Program-made: the position numbers and the translations under genes | DNA from: Caldilinea sp. CFX5 | GTDB taxonomy: Bacteria > Chloroflexota > Anaerolineae > Caldilineales > Caldilineaceae | Direction of reading: 5' to 3' | Length of the DNA stretch: 38,125 bases | NCBI GenBank assembly: GCA_021405325.1 | Contig: QWII01000097.1 | Span: 1-38,125 of the forward strand | The notes under the pieces: model-generated | Told to the model about the DNA's origin: nothing | Seen by the model: only the letters and a program-made list of their open reading frames with translations | Databases searched by the model: none | Shown: piece by piece, positions 9,275-17,570 of the stretch | Layout of the letters: each line of letters opens with the position of its first letter | Position numbering within the stretch: position 1 is the stretch's first letter

Positions 9275-9466
9275 GTCGGGGCCACTCTGCCCTGAAAACA
9301 ACCGGGATTTCGCAGGTTACACAGATTAATTTGCAATATAAAGCTTTGAAATCTGCGAAATCCCGGTTGTTTTCATTAGCTGTGGCGCACAATGGTGCAT
9401 GGCTACTTCCTGGAAGAGACAGCGAATGTCTGGTTATACCGAACGGTTCCCGCCTCTTCCAGGAAG
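9275..9466 (+). mobile_element. MITE-like hairpin element, copy A
   Basis: Contains a perfect 22-bp inverted repeat (9294-9315 and 9353-9374, core CAACCGGGATTTCGCAG) and a second 13-bp hairpin (9406-9418 and 9454-9466, CTTCCTGGAAGAG). The order of blocks (GCCCTGAAAA, then GCTGTGG, GTGCATGG, CTTCCTGGAAGAG, CTCTTCCAGGAAG) matches the reverse complement of 11668-11845. No transposase is encoded, so this looks non-autonomous. An open frame starting at 9392 runs through it into the isomerase gene but is not the real start. Confidence 0.72.
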
Positions 9467-9523
9467 CCGGCGCCTACGCCTGAACAGTTGCCATTTTCTT
9501 TCGATCAGCAGAAACAGGAATCA

Positions 9524-10102
9524 ATGAATACGCTGCCCATCTCATTCGATCTGTCGCTTGCCAACCAGGCGCTCATGAGCCGTTATGATAGCCATATTGT
9601 GCGCCGCCTCTCGTCGATGACCGGCTATTACTTGGATGGCGATGCGTTCGACGCCCAATTGAACCAGGGCGATCCTGTCCACTACGAGGTGCATGGCATC
9701 GACCCGCCCGCCGTCGCCGGCGAGTTGAGCAGCGGCGTCACTCGACTGCACCCCGGCAAGATCGGCCAGGAGTATTTCATGACCAAAGGCCACTTTCACG
9801 CCGTGTTAGAGACAGGCGAGGTCTACTATGCGCTGCGCGGCGCCGGCATGTTGGTGATGGAGACGCCGGAAGGCGACTGCCGGATAGAACCCTTTGCTGC
9901 CGGTCAGGTGGTCTATGTGCCGCCCCGCTGGGCGCACCGCACGGTCAACACCGGCAACGAAGACCTACTCTTCTTCTGGGTCTACCCCGCCCATGCCGGC
10001 CACGACTACCGCACCATCGCAGAACGCGGCTTCCGTAAACTGGTGGTTGATGTGGCGGGCGTTCCCACTATCATCGACAACCCGCGCTGGTTGTCGCCAT
10101 AA
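9524..10102 (+). CDS. pgiA: Cupin-type glucose-6-phosphate isomerase
   Basis: 192 residues. Metal-dependent phosphoglucose isomerase of the archaeal/cupin type (interconverts glucose 6-phosphate and fructose 6-phosphate). Seen: KIGQEYFMTKGHFH with metal ligands His90, His92, Glu99 (ETGEVYY) and His138 (PPRWAHRTVN). The spacing matches the known His88/His90/Glu97/His136 set of the Pyrococcus enzyme. The conserved tail WVYPAHAGHDYRTIAERGF and IIDNPRW is also present. The ATG at 9524 gives the family length; upstream codons to 9392 are repeat DNA. The gene and its downstream neighbour are bracketed by two inverted MITE-like elements. Confidence 0.93.
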   Translation: MNTLPISFDLSLANQALMSRYDSHIVRRLSSMTGYYLDGDAFDAQLNQGDPVHYEVHGIDPPAVAGELSSGVTRLHPGKIGQEYFMTKGHFHAVLETGEVYYALRGAGMLVMETPEGDCRIEPFAAGQVVYVPPRWAHRTVNTGNEDLLFFWVYPAHAGHDYRTIAERGFRKLVVDVAGVPTIIDNPRWLSP

Positions 10103-10129
10103 GATTTGGTTCTTGTCTGGTTGAACTGT

Positions 10130-10205
10130 CCCGGAGGGACGCTTGAGTTTAGAGTAGAAAAAGGGAAAAAGCTTATCGGCCCTAAACTCAGGCATCCCTC
10201 CTGGG
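10130..10205. repeat. Imperfect 25-bp hairpin
   Basis: Left arm 10130-10153 (CCCGGAGGGACGCTTGAGTTT...) pairs with right arm 10181-10205 (...AAACTCAGGCATCCCTCCTGGG) with a few mismatches and a 27-nt A-rich loop. It lies between pgiA and the next gene and is another interspersed hairpin. Confidence 0.75.
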
Positions 10206-10291
10206 CAGAGGCACACATACGCTACATTTTGTCACCTTGTCACCCGGACTTCGACGAGCTCAGTCGAGTCGTCATCTTCCCAGGAGGCGCA

Positions 10292-11662
10292 GTGAAACGC
10301 AAGCAGCAAGTTAACTTCGAGTGGAGCATCGGTGATGATGATTGGGGGACAGCATTGGTCTTGCCCAATCGCTGGGGTTCAGCCGAACCACCCTTGACGT
10401 TGCCGGCTGCTCCCTGGCGGCGGGGTGACAGACCGGCAGCCGGACAAGCGTGGGGTGCGCTCCCATTGGAGCCAGGGCAGTGGATCTCAGCCGGAGAGGT
10501 GCAATTTTTGCGTAATCGGCTGCGTGACCTCTTTTTACTCGCCCTGGCGGTAATTCTCCTGGGCAGTATGCCCTTCACCCCCGATCAGGTGGCGCAACAG
10601 CGGGCGGAAGAAGGGGTTACCGCCGCGCTGGCGACCGAATATAGCGCCTGGCAACGCAAAGATCGCGACACCTTCACCGCCCTGATCGATCTGCCGATGG
10701 CGGAGCGCTGGCAATGGGAATGGCGTGACTATTGGTCGTTGCCGCCGGCGGATTTTGCCGACTTGGGGTTGACAGTGCGTCGCATCGATCGCCAGGGCGA
10801 GTTGGTACGGGTCGAAGCGTTGGTGACGCGACCATCGACCAAGTGGTGGCGTTCCAGCCCCTACCGGGAAATTCGCTTCTATCGCGAAACCGAAAAAGGT
10901 TGGCTGCGCACCATGCCGGCGGATAGCCACTGGGGGGAAGCGCAGGCCATCGAAACTACCCATTTGCGCTTTGAATATCGCGCCCACGACGCACCGGTGG
11001 TTGAGGCCCAGGTTGACCGCTTAGAAGCGCTCTACCTGCAACTCTACCAGTGGGTAGAACTGAACCCGGAAACCAAATATAAATGGACCTTTGTCCTGTT
11101 GCCGGATCGCACCGACGGGCGCACCGGCTACTATTACCGCAATGAGTTTACGTCCCCCGTGCTGGCCGAAGTGCCGGACATGCTCACCGATGAGGAGTAC
11201 GTGGCGCAGATGATCGTCAGCAGCATGACCAGCCAGGCGGTCTACGGCGCCAGCCCCACCCGGCGTAACTATCTCCATCGCTGGGAAATGATTGTCTGGT
11301 CGCTCTATGGTTGGTTGCGCAGTGATCTGCTGGGGCAGCGTTCGCCCTGGCACGCCCAGGCGCAGGAGGTGTTCAAGGCCGCGTTACCCACCCACTTCCC
11401 CCTCTCGCTGGATGATATTGAACATTGGGCCGATGAAAGCCGACCGGCGCAGGAGCGGGTTATGCGCCAATATATGGTAAGCGAGTCGATTGTTGACTTC
11501 GCCATGAATCACTATGGCCGTGATAAGTTACCCGAACTGTTAACAGCCATGGAAGTCGAACGCAGTTGGGATGAGCTGACGATGACGGTCTTTGATGTCT
11601 CCGCTCCTGAGTTTGAAGTGACCTGGAATCGCTATATTAAAGCAAAATATCTTGACGAGTAA
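10292..11662 (+). CDS. Membrane-anchored protein with a degenerate peptidase-MA-like domain
   Basis: 456 residues from a GTG at 10292, chosen because AGGAGG lies at 10282-10287. The frame is open further upstream to 10106 but that part crosses a hairpin repeat. Seen: a cytoplasmic N-terminus, one membrane helix (LFLLALAVILLGSM, about 77-93), an NTF2-like stretch (ALATEYSAWQRKDRDTFTAL), then a region starting LRFEYRAHDAPVVEAQV that resembles the opening of peptidase-MA-like gluzincin domains. No HExxH is present where the zinc helix should be (EEYVAQMIVSSMTSQ), so any catalytic role is doubtful. I do not recognise a named family. Confidence 0.72.
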   Translation: MKRKQQVNFEWSIGDDDWGTALVLPNRWGSAEPPLTLPAAPWRRGDRPAAGQAWGALPLEPGQWISAGEVQFLRNRLRDLFLLALAVILLGSMPFTPDQVAQQRAEEGVTAALATEYSAWQRKDRDTFTALIDLPMAERWQWEWRDYWSLPPADFADLGLTVRRIDRQGELVRVEALVTRPSTKWWRSSPYREIRFYRETEKGWLRTMPADSHWGEAQAIETTHLRFEYRAHDAPVVEAQVDRLEALYLQLYQWVELNPETKYKWTFVLLPDRTDGRTGYYYRNEFTSPVLAEVPDMLTDEEYVAQMIVSSMTSQAVYGASPTRRNYLHRWEMIVWSLYGWLRSDLLGQRSPWHAQAQEVFKAALPTHFPLSLDDIEHWADESRPAQERVMRQYMVSESIVDFAMNHYGRDKLPELLTAMEVERSWDELTMTVFDVSAPEFEVTWNRYIKAKYLDE

Positions 11663-11667
11663 GAACG

Positions 11668-11845
11668 CATGGGCCACCCTTCCTGGAAGAGGCAACTACC
11701 GTTCTGTCTGACGAAACGGCTCCCGCCTCTTCCAGGAAGAGACCCATGCACCGTCATGCACCACAGCCGATGAAAACCTTAGAAAAATCTTTGGAATCTG
11801 CGGCAGCCCTGTTATTTTCAGGGCAGGGTGGCCGCACCTCTCAAT
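11668..11845 (-). mobile_element. MITE-like hairpin element, copy B (inverted relative to copy A)
   Basis: Contains the hairpin CTTCCTGGAAGAG (11679-11691) / CTCTTCCAGGAAG (11727-11739) inside outer arms GCATGGG / CCCATGC, followed by GCACCACAGC and GCCCTG...CAGGGCAGGGTGGCC. Read on the minus strand, the block order matches copy A at 9275-9466. It fills most of the gap between the membrane-protein gene and the hydroxyacid dehydrogenase gene. Confidence 0.68.
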
Positions 11846-11879
11846 CCATGACAACCATAAGCAATGATAGGAACCGATC

Positions 11880-12929
11880 ATGACCACTGGGCAAAAGTCG
11901 TTTCGCCTGGCGCTGACCGCCGATTTTTATAACAGCAGCGGCGCATTGCTGTACAAAGACATTGGGCTTTCCAGCTTAGCCAATGCGCCGCAACTCCCGT
12001 ACACCACCTTTGCCGAACATCGACCGGAGATCGGCGCCGATCAACTCGCCGGCATCAATGGCGTGATGGTGCTGACGCCCAAGGTGACAGCCGCGACCCT
12101 GGCGCAAGCCCACGATCTCCTGGCGGTTGGCCGTTTTGGCGTCGGCTATGATAGCGTCAATGTGTCGGCTTGCACCGCCGCCGATGTTCTCCTCTTTATT
12201 ACACCGAGCGCGGTCAGTCGCCCGGTAGCCGAGGCGACGGTGGGCTGGATGATCGCCCTGACCCATCATGTCCGCACCAAGGATCGGTTGGTGCGCACCG
12301 GTCAATGGCATGAGCGCAACCAATATATGGGCCGGGAACTGCGCGATCGCACCTTTGGCACAGTCGGCTTTGGCGGCATTGCCCGTGAAACCATTCGGTT
12401 GCTCAGCATCTTTGGCATGAAGCAACCACTGGCCTACGACCCCTTTGTCGATGCGGCCACCGCCGCCGCCGCCGGCGTCAAGCTGGTGAGCCTGGACGAG
12501 TTGATGGCGCAGGCTGACTTTGTCTCGGTGCATTGCCCGCTTACCGAACAAACCCGCAACCTCATCGGCGCCCATGAACTGAGCTTGATGAAACCCGACG
12601 CCTATCTGCTCAATACCGCGCGCGGCGGGATTGTCAACGAAGATGCGCTATACGAAGCGCTTAAGGATGGGCGCATTGCCGGCGCCGCGCTCGACTGCTT
12701 TGTCGGCGAGCCGATCCTTGCCCCTCATCGCTTTGGCGAATTTGAGAATGTGCTGTTGGCGCCCCACGCCATCGCGTGGACCGATGAACTCTTCCGCGAC
12801 ATGGGTCTGGCTGTTTGCCAGGGCATGATCGATCTGGCCTATGGTCGCCGCCCCAAAGGGGTTGTCAACACAGAAGTCTTGGAGAGACCGAGCTTCCAGG
12901 CCAAGTGGCGCCGTTTGCAGATTGGCTAG
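11880..12929 (+). CDS. D-2-hydroxyacid dehydrogenase
   Basis: 349 residues. NAD-dependent reduction of 2-oxoacids to D-2-hydroxyacids (or the reverse). Seen: FGVGYDSVNV near 82, the Rossmann motif TVGFGGIARETIRLL, the catalytic Arg in LLNTARGGIVNEDAL, Glu in DCFVGEPI, and His in LLAPHAIAWT. The order is typical of the formate/glycerate dehydrogenase family. AGGAA precedes the ATG. It is close to sugar-related genes, but a specific substrate such as phosphoglycerate or glyoxylate cannot be chosen. The SRPBCC-like gene follows after 37 bp. Confidence 0.92.
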   Translation: MTTGQKSFRLALTADFYNSSGALLYKDIGLSSLANAPQLPYTTFAEHRPEIGADQLAGINGVMVLTPKVTAATLAQAHDLLAVGRFGVGYDSVNVSACTAADVLLFITPSAVSRPVAEATVGWMIALTHHVRTKDRLVRTGQWHERNQYMGRELRDRTFGTVGFGGIARETIRLLSIFGMKQPLAYDPFVDAATAAAAGVKLVSLDELMAQADFVSVHCPLTEQTRNLIGAHELSLMKPDAYLLNTARGGIVNEDALYEALKDGRIAGAALDCFVGEPILAPHRFGEFENVLLAPHAIAWTDELFRDMGLAVCQGMIDLAYGRRPKGVVNTEVLERPSFQAKWRRLQIG

Positions 12930-12966
12930 CGCGGATAAACGTTGCCCTACTGGAAAAGGCATTGTG

Positions 12967-13437
12967 ATGTTAGTTCAAGTCTCAACTATCCTCGATTGCC
13001 CCGCCGAGAAAGCCTGGCAAGAAGTACATACAACGCGCCTCTTACAATATGTAGCCGCGCCTGTTCTCGCGTTTGCGCCGGTTGACCCGCCAACATTGCC
13101 TGAAGAGTGGGCAGAGGGCAAGTATCAGGTCGCCATGAAGCTCTTCGGGCTGTTACCCTTTGGCAAACAGTGGATTGGTATTATCAAGCCGCCAACCGAC
13201 AAGACAGCGCACCCGCAACGATACGAAGTGATTGATAACGGCTCCGGCGATATTGTCTCGCGTTGGTATCATCGCATTATCATCCAGGCCACCGCCGATG
13301 GTCGCACGCAGTATACCGACGCTGTCGAGATCTCCGCCGGTATGCTGACCATCTTCATCTGGCTCTTCGCCCAGTTCTTCTACCGCCATCGCCAACGACG
13401 GTGGCGAAAACTTATCAAGAACGGCTTCCGCTATTAG
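12967..13437 (+). CDS. SRPBCC-like (START/polyketide-cyclase fold) small protein
   Basis: 156 residues. The opening MLVQVSTILDCPAEKAWQEV is typical of SRPBCC/Bet v1-type proteins, which hold hydrophobic ligands. The C-terminus has a hydrophobic stretch (MLTIFIWLFAQFFY) followed by basic residues (RHRQRRWRK), suggesting membrane contact. The ATG at 12967 is chosen because it begins this motif; the frame is open upstream over the end of the dehydrogenase gene. Function unknown. A hairpin follows its stop by about 66 bp. Confidence 0.75.
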   Translation: MLVQVSTILDCPAEKAWQEVHTTRLLQYVAAPVLAFAPVDPPTLPEEWAEGKYQVAMKLFGLLPFGKQWIGIIKPPTDKTAHPQRYEVIDNGSGDIVSRWYHRIIIQATADGRTQYTDAVEISAGMLTIFIWLFAQFFYRHRQRRWRKLIKNGFRY

Positions 13438-13503
13438 CATAAATTGTCGCACACCGAATTATCGCCCACTGGTTGCAACAGTAACAAGTAGAGTCACCTA
13501 AAA

Positions 13504-13540
13504 AGACGCATACTCCTCTACTGTGTGCGTCTCTCCTTTC
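13504..13540 (+). terminator. Terminator-like hairpin after the SRPBCC gene
   Basis: Arms AGACGCATAC (13504-13513) and GTGTGCGTCT (13523-13532) pair with one G-T wobble around a 9-nt loop and are followed by the pyrimidine run CTCCTTTCT. The stem is good, but the T-tract is weak. Confidence 0.5.
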
Positions 13541-13587
13541 TATCTTCTACTGTATAGTTGCCTCTACAACCCTATCACCGAGAATCA

Positions 13588-13669
13588 TCAACGAGGAGTT
13601 CGCACGCCTACGTGCGAACTCCTCGTTGACTGGGCTTCATTAGTCTTCAGGGCACCGAGCGAAGACTAA
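13588..13669. repeat. Two adjacent palindromes (19-bp and 9-bp stems)
   Basis: Positions 13588-13606 and 13611-13629 are perfect 19-bp arms (TCAACGAGGAGTTCGCACG) with loop CCTA. A second stem TTAGTCTTC / GAAGACTAA lies at 13640-13648 and 13661-13669. The first stem has no T-run. They may be a terminator, an mRNA leader structure or another interspersed repeat. Confidence 0.85.
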
Positions 13670-13694
13670 CGTCTTTACGACGGGTAGCGCCTGC

Positions 13695-13723
13695 TTGTGA
13701 TCAACTTCACAGTTGTCTAATAT
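13695..13723 (+). promoter_or_regulatory. Candidate sigma-70-type promoter for the secreted metalloprotease gene
   Basis: TTGTGA (13695-13700), a 17-base spacer, then TAATAT (13718-13723) resemble -35 and -10 boxes. The transcript would have a leader of about 170 nt before the ATG at 13904. It lies after the hairpins that would end upstream transcription. Pattern match only. Confidence 0.35.
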
Positions 13724-13903
13724 AGTACATAACTGCTGCCGACCATCCGGCGTCGTACACTACAGGCACAGGCCGTTCTGCTCTTCCCACTACTGATCCG
13801 CAGCGCGCACGACGGTTCTGACGCGTGCTTCCGGCAGACCCGGCGCTGCCAGAAGCGATGTACGCCCTACGCCCACTAGTTCAGCCGAAAAGGAGCTACG
13901 CAT

Positions 13904-16900
13904 ATGAGTCAGTCTCATCCATCGCAGTTGAAACGTTGGTTTTTCCTGTTGTCCGTCGTTCTGGTCTTCAGCGTTGTCTGTTCTTCGGCGTTACTGCTAA
14001 TGCCCATCCTCCTGGCGGCGCCCGCCGCCGAGGTGAGCGCCGCGCTCACCATTGTTCCTGTTTCTGCACCGCAGATCAACTGTGTCTTTACCGCCGACCC
14101 CAATTGTGTGATTACCCCCACTGATATGAGCGATACCTTTACGTTGCCCGGTTCGTTTGGTGGCGTCGGTCGCTTGATCACCCGCCAGTGGCCCGTGGGC
14201 GAAAAAGGGACCCAAGGCGAAGGGCTATATGCCTACCTCTACCGCATTGATCTCACCGGGGTCGAGGCCGGGCGCGAAACGGCCTGTGTCGAATCACTGT
14301 CGATTGACTTTGGCCCGGTTGAGGCGTTGGATTATAACGACGATGCAAAACCGGAAGAGGTCTTTGACGTTACCCAAGGGGGTATCGGCGTCATCGGACC
14401 GGCCGCCGCCGACCAGACGGGGCGCACCGTCACCTTTATCTTTAAGCCGCAGCTTTGCCCAGGCAATGCCGGCAGCAATGATACCCACTACTTTGGTCTG
14501 GCTTCCAAACAGCCGCCGCGCGCTATTACCGCCAAGCTGACCGGCACGATTGGCTTTAGCGCCGAACCCAAAGCGCGCGCCCCGCAGGATGTGGTCGCCT
14601 GTAGCGAGTTGCAGAGTGAAACCCAGATTCCATCCGCCGCCCGCATCGACTTTGACAATGACGGTTTGGGCGATGCCGCCGTCATCGGCGCGCACTACCA
14701 GGCTAGCGATGGCGTGACTTTTGAGGACAGCGCCACGAACAAGGCGATCATCTATGACCATAGCCTGCACCCGACGGAATCGACTGATCCCCGCTCGGCG
14801 CCCAACTATGTTGTCAACGATGCTGTCTTCCCCAACACCAGCGCCGGCGTGCCGCTCTTGATTCGCTTTGCCTCGGCCAAGACCCATGTCGGTCTCTACA
14901 TGGGCAATGGCGTAGTCGGGGCGGCAGCGCAGGTGGGCGTCTTGCGCGCCTTTGATGCCAACAATCAGGAAATCTGCATCGTGCGCAATACACCCGTGCC
15001 GGATGACATTACCGAGTTCATCGGCGTCCACGATCCCGCCGGTCGCATTGCCAGCATTACGTTGGATTACGGCAACACGACGATTGCCGAGGTGATCGAT
15101 GATCTGGTCTATGCGCCAGCCGCGCCGCCCACGCCGACACCAACGGCGACGCCAACCAACACGCCACCAACGCCGACACCCACACCAACCAGCACCCCGA
15201 TCGTTGCCGACCCGATCAAGGCGTTCCCCTATTTCCCGTTGGAGCCGGTGATCGTCGCGCCCTTCCTGCAAAGCGATCTCACGATTGCGGGCATTGAGAT
15301 TACCCAGGGCATTCAGTGCTTTGACACCAGCAAGGGGCTGGCCGGGTGTGCGGACAATTCGATGCCGGTCTCGACGAAAAAGGACACCACCGCGCGCATT
15401 TATTTGAAATGCACCAGCCTGCTGATCAATTGCAGCCGCAACAATGTCCCGGTGCGTTTGCACATCTTTGCCAACGGCGTAGAATATCTAGCTAATGCGC
15501 AAGGCAATGCCCGCAACACCATCGACCAGGGTACGCTTGATAGCGCCGAAATCTACTTCAATGTCAACTTTAGCAATGACATCCCCGTCACCTTCTACGC
15601 CGAAGTTGACCCCGATGGCGTCATTGCCGAAAACAATGAAGGCAACAACCGCTTCCCGGCGGTCGGCACGATCAACATGACCTTCCGTAAACGCGATACG
15701 CTCAAGATCGTCGGCACGCGATTGCGCTATCATCCCAGCGGCTACACCGGTACACAACAGGCCGGCGGCTGGGCCGTCAATGGCGGCGCGGCGGATTGGT
15801 TGGAACAACTGCTGCCCATTCGCAACAACGGCATCAACTATTCGCTCTCGTCCGGCTATCTGGATTGGACGGGCAGCCTCGGCTCCGGCGACGGTCAGCA
15901 TGACCTGATTCGCTATCTGAACACGTCCTACGTGTTGCAAAATGTGCTGAATGCCCTCTTTGGCATCAACGGCGCCTATGTCAATGCCGACCATGTCTAC
16001 GGTTGGGCGCCCAATGCCGGCTACAGCGGCGGCCATGCCGATATGCCGATCTACCCCCACGCCGGTGGCTTAGGCGTCGTGGGCATCGGCACCGACCGCA
16101 CCAGTGATGGCTCTAATACGACCGATGACCCCGGCGGCGGCGCCTTGATCTTCGGTCACGAATTGGTGCATGATTACGATGTCCTGCATACCAACACCGT
16201 TGACGCCTGTGGCTCCAGCGACAGCGGCTCGGACTTCCCCTATGGTTCGTCCAGCATCCAGGAGTATGGCTTCAACCCGATCACCGGCAAAATCTATAAC
16301 CCGGCCACCACCCATGATCTGATGAGCTACTGTCCGGCCGGTGGTTCCAAAGAGGGTTGGATTTCGCCCTTCACCTGGAACAAAATGGCAAACAAGTTGG
16401 ATGTGGCGGTGATGGCGGCGGCCAGCAATGAGCGGGGCAACCGCAACACGCTGCTCTATACCACGGCCATGTCACAATCGTTGGTAGTCAACGCCACGGT
16501 CTACAACACAGTCACCAACCCGGCCAAACTGGGCGAAATCGGCGACCTCTATTTGGTGGACACCGGCGTCGAAATGCCGGTCAGCGGCGGCGACTATGCC
16601 ATCGAACTGCGCAATGGTGATGCGGTGCTGGCAAGCAAGAGCTTTGTGGTCAACTTCGAGAGCGAATATGATCCGCATGGCGAAGGCCACAGCCATGCCG
16701 GTCACAGCCACGATGCGCATAGTGGCGGCGACGAACCGGGCGATCCCAGCCCGACGAGCAAGGTGGATGTCACTTTTGTCATGGCCTGGCTGCCAGGGAC
16801 AACCCATGTTGTGCTTGTCCACAACGGCCAGGTGCTTGATAGCCGCGCCATTAGCGCTAACAAGCCGACCGTCACCGTTACCAACCCCGCGCAACCGGTC

Positions 16901-17458
16901 GAGTGGCCCGCTGACAGCACCCAAGCCCTCACTTGGACCGGCAGCGACGCCGATAACGACGCGCTGAGCTACACCGTCCTCTTTAGTGTCAATGGCGGGG
17001 CCGCCTGGAGCATGATGGCGACGGAACTCAGCACACCGACGCTGGCGATTGATGTCAACGCAATGGCAGGGACGGACAACGGGCTGTTCCGCGTGCTTGC
17101 CACCGATGGCGTCAATATCGGTTACGGCGACAGCGCGCCGGTGAAGATTCCTAACAAAGCGCCCACGCCGATCATCAGCGAACCGGGAGAGAATCGGGTC
17201 TTCCTCCCCGGCCAACTGGTGGTCCTCCAAGGTAGCGCGCTGGATCTGGAAGATGGGCGCCTGAGTGAAGAGAAGCTGAATTGGTCGAGTGACAAGCAAG
17301 GTGTGCTAGGGACAGGCGCTTCGCTGCCCACCAACACGCTGCAACCGGGCGAACATGTGATCACCCTGAGTGTCGCTGACAGTCAGGGCGCCGCCAACAG
17401 CGCGACGGTCAAAATTCTGATCGGCCACGAACTCTTCCTGCCGCTGATCAACCGCTAA
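13904..17458 (+). CDS. Large secreted metzincin-like metalloprotease with Ig-like tail
   Basis: 1184 residues. AAGGAG at 13890-13895 supports the start. Order: N-terminal membrane/signal helix (about 12-42); a beta-rich domain with several Cys; a Pro/Thr linker (about 408-432); a CARDB-like domain (DLTIAGIEITQGIQ... AENNEGNNRFP); a peptidase domain with HELVHDYDVLH (His752, Glu753, His756, His762) and a Met-turn-like HDLMSY (Met807); a His-rich segment HGEGHSHAGHSHDAH near 925; two Ig/cadherin-like domains; and the tail LFLPLINR. The spacing HExxHxxxxxH plus a later Met is the metzincin signature, although the usual Gly before the third His is Asp here. Likely exported and cell-surface or extracellular; substrate unknown. 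The gene ends in a convergent junction with the STAND gene. Confidence 0.82.
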   Translation: MSQSHPSQLKRWFFLLSVVLVFSVVCSSALLLMPILLAAPAAEVSAALTIVPVSAPQINCVFTADPNCVITPTDMSDTFTLPGSFGGVGRLITRQWPVGEKGTQGEGLYAYLYRIDLTGVEAGRETACVESLSIDFGPVEALDYNDDAKPEEVFDVTQGGIGVIGPAAADQTGRTVTFIFKPQLCPGNAGSNDTHYFGLASKQPPRAITAKLTGTIGFSAEPKARAPQDVVACSELQSETQIPSAARIDFDNDGLGDAAVIGAHYQASDGVTFEDSATNKAIIYDHSLHPTESTDPRSAPNYVVNDAVFPNTSAGVPLLIRFASAKTHVGLYMGNGVVGAAAQVGVLRAFDANNQEICIVRNTPVPDDITEFIGVHDPAGRIASITLDYGNTTIAEVIDDLVYAPAAPPTPTPTATPTNTPPTPTPTPTSTPIVADPIKAFPYFPLEPVIVAPFLQSDLTIAGIEITQGIQCFDTSKGLAGCADNSMPVSTKKDTTARIYLKCTSLLINCSRNNVPVRLHIFANGVEYLANAQGNARNTIDQGTLDSAEIYFNVNFSNDIPVTFYAEVDPDGVIAENNEGNNRFPAVGTINMTFRKRDTLKIVGTRLRYHPSGYTGTQQAGGWAVNGGAADWLEQLLPIRNNGINYSLSSGYLDWTGSLGSGDGQHDLIRYLNTSYVLQNVLNALFGINGAYVNADHVYGWAPNAGYSGGHADMPIYPHAGGLGVVGIGTDRTSDGSNTTDDPGGGALIFGHELVHDYDVLHTNTVDACGSSDSGSDFPYGSSSIQEYGFNPITGKIYNPATTHDLMSYCPAGGSKEGWISPFTWNKMANKLDVAVMAAASNERGNRNTLLYTTAMSQSLVVNATVYNTVTNPAKLGEIGDLYLVDTGVEMPVSGGDYAIELRNGDAVLASKSFVVNFESEYDPHGEGHSHAGHSHDAHSGGDEPGDPSPTSKVDVTFVMAWLPGTTHVVLVHNGQVLDSRAISANKPTVTVTNPAQPVEWPADSTQALTWTGSDADNDALSYTVLFSVNGGAAWSMMATELSTPTLAIDVNAMAGTDNGLFRVLATDGVNIGYGDSAPVKIPNKAPTPIISEPGENRVFLPGQLVVLQGSALDLEDGRLSEEKLNWSSDKQGVLGTGASLPTNTLQPGEHVITLSVADSQGAANSATVKILIGHELFLPLINR

Positions 17459-17480
17459 GGCATATTCACAGAAATACGTA

Positions 17481-17520
17481 GCCCTCGTAGCGGCATGACC
17501 GGTCATGCCGCTACGAGGGC
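17481..17520. terminator. 40-bp perfect palindrome between convergent genes
   Basis: GCCCTCGTAGCGGCATGACC (17481-17500) is directly followed by its exact reverse complement (17501-17520). It lies between the stop of the metalloprotease gene (+) and the end of the STAND gene (-), so it could act as a bidirectional terminator. There is no strong T-run on either side, and it may instead be an interspersed palindromic repeat. Confidence 0.7.
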
Positions 17521-17570
17521 CTCATGGATGGATGATAGACGCCATGTCGGATATAGAGTATATCGAATCT

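Larger units (their letters stand above)
13438..13903. other. 466-bp intergenic region: hairpins and a possible promoter, no gene
   Basis: Holds a terminator-like hairpin, two further palindromes and a candidate promoter (listed separately). Short open frames here have no start-site support and no recognisable protein content. Confidence 0.6.

Noticed and set aside
9392..9523. N-terminal extension of the phosphoglucose isomerase
   Set aside because: These codons translate a MITE-like hairpin; the 192-residue form from 9524 has the expected metal-ligand numbering.
10106..10291. N-terminal extension of the membrane protein
   Set aside because: Crosses another hairpin repeat; AGGAGG and a GTG at 10292 give a better start.
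14294..15463. 389-codon open frame on the minus strand
   Set aside because: Antisense to the secreted metalloprotease gene; composition is low-complexity Arg/Gly-rich with no recognisable motifs, as expected from a GC-rich shadow frame.
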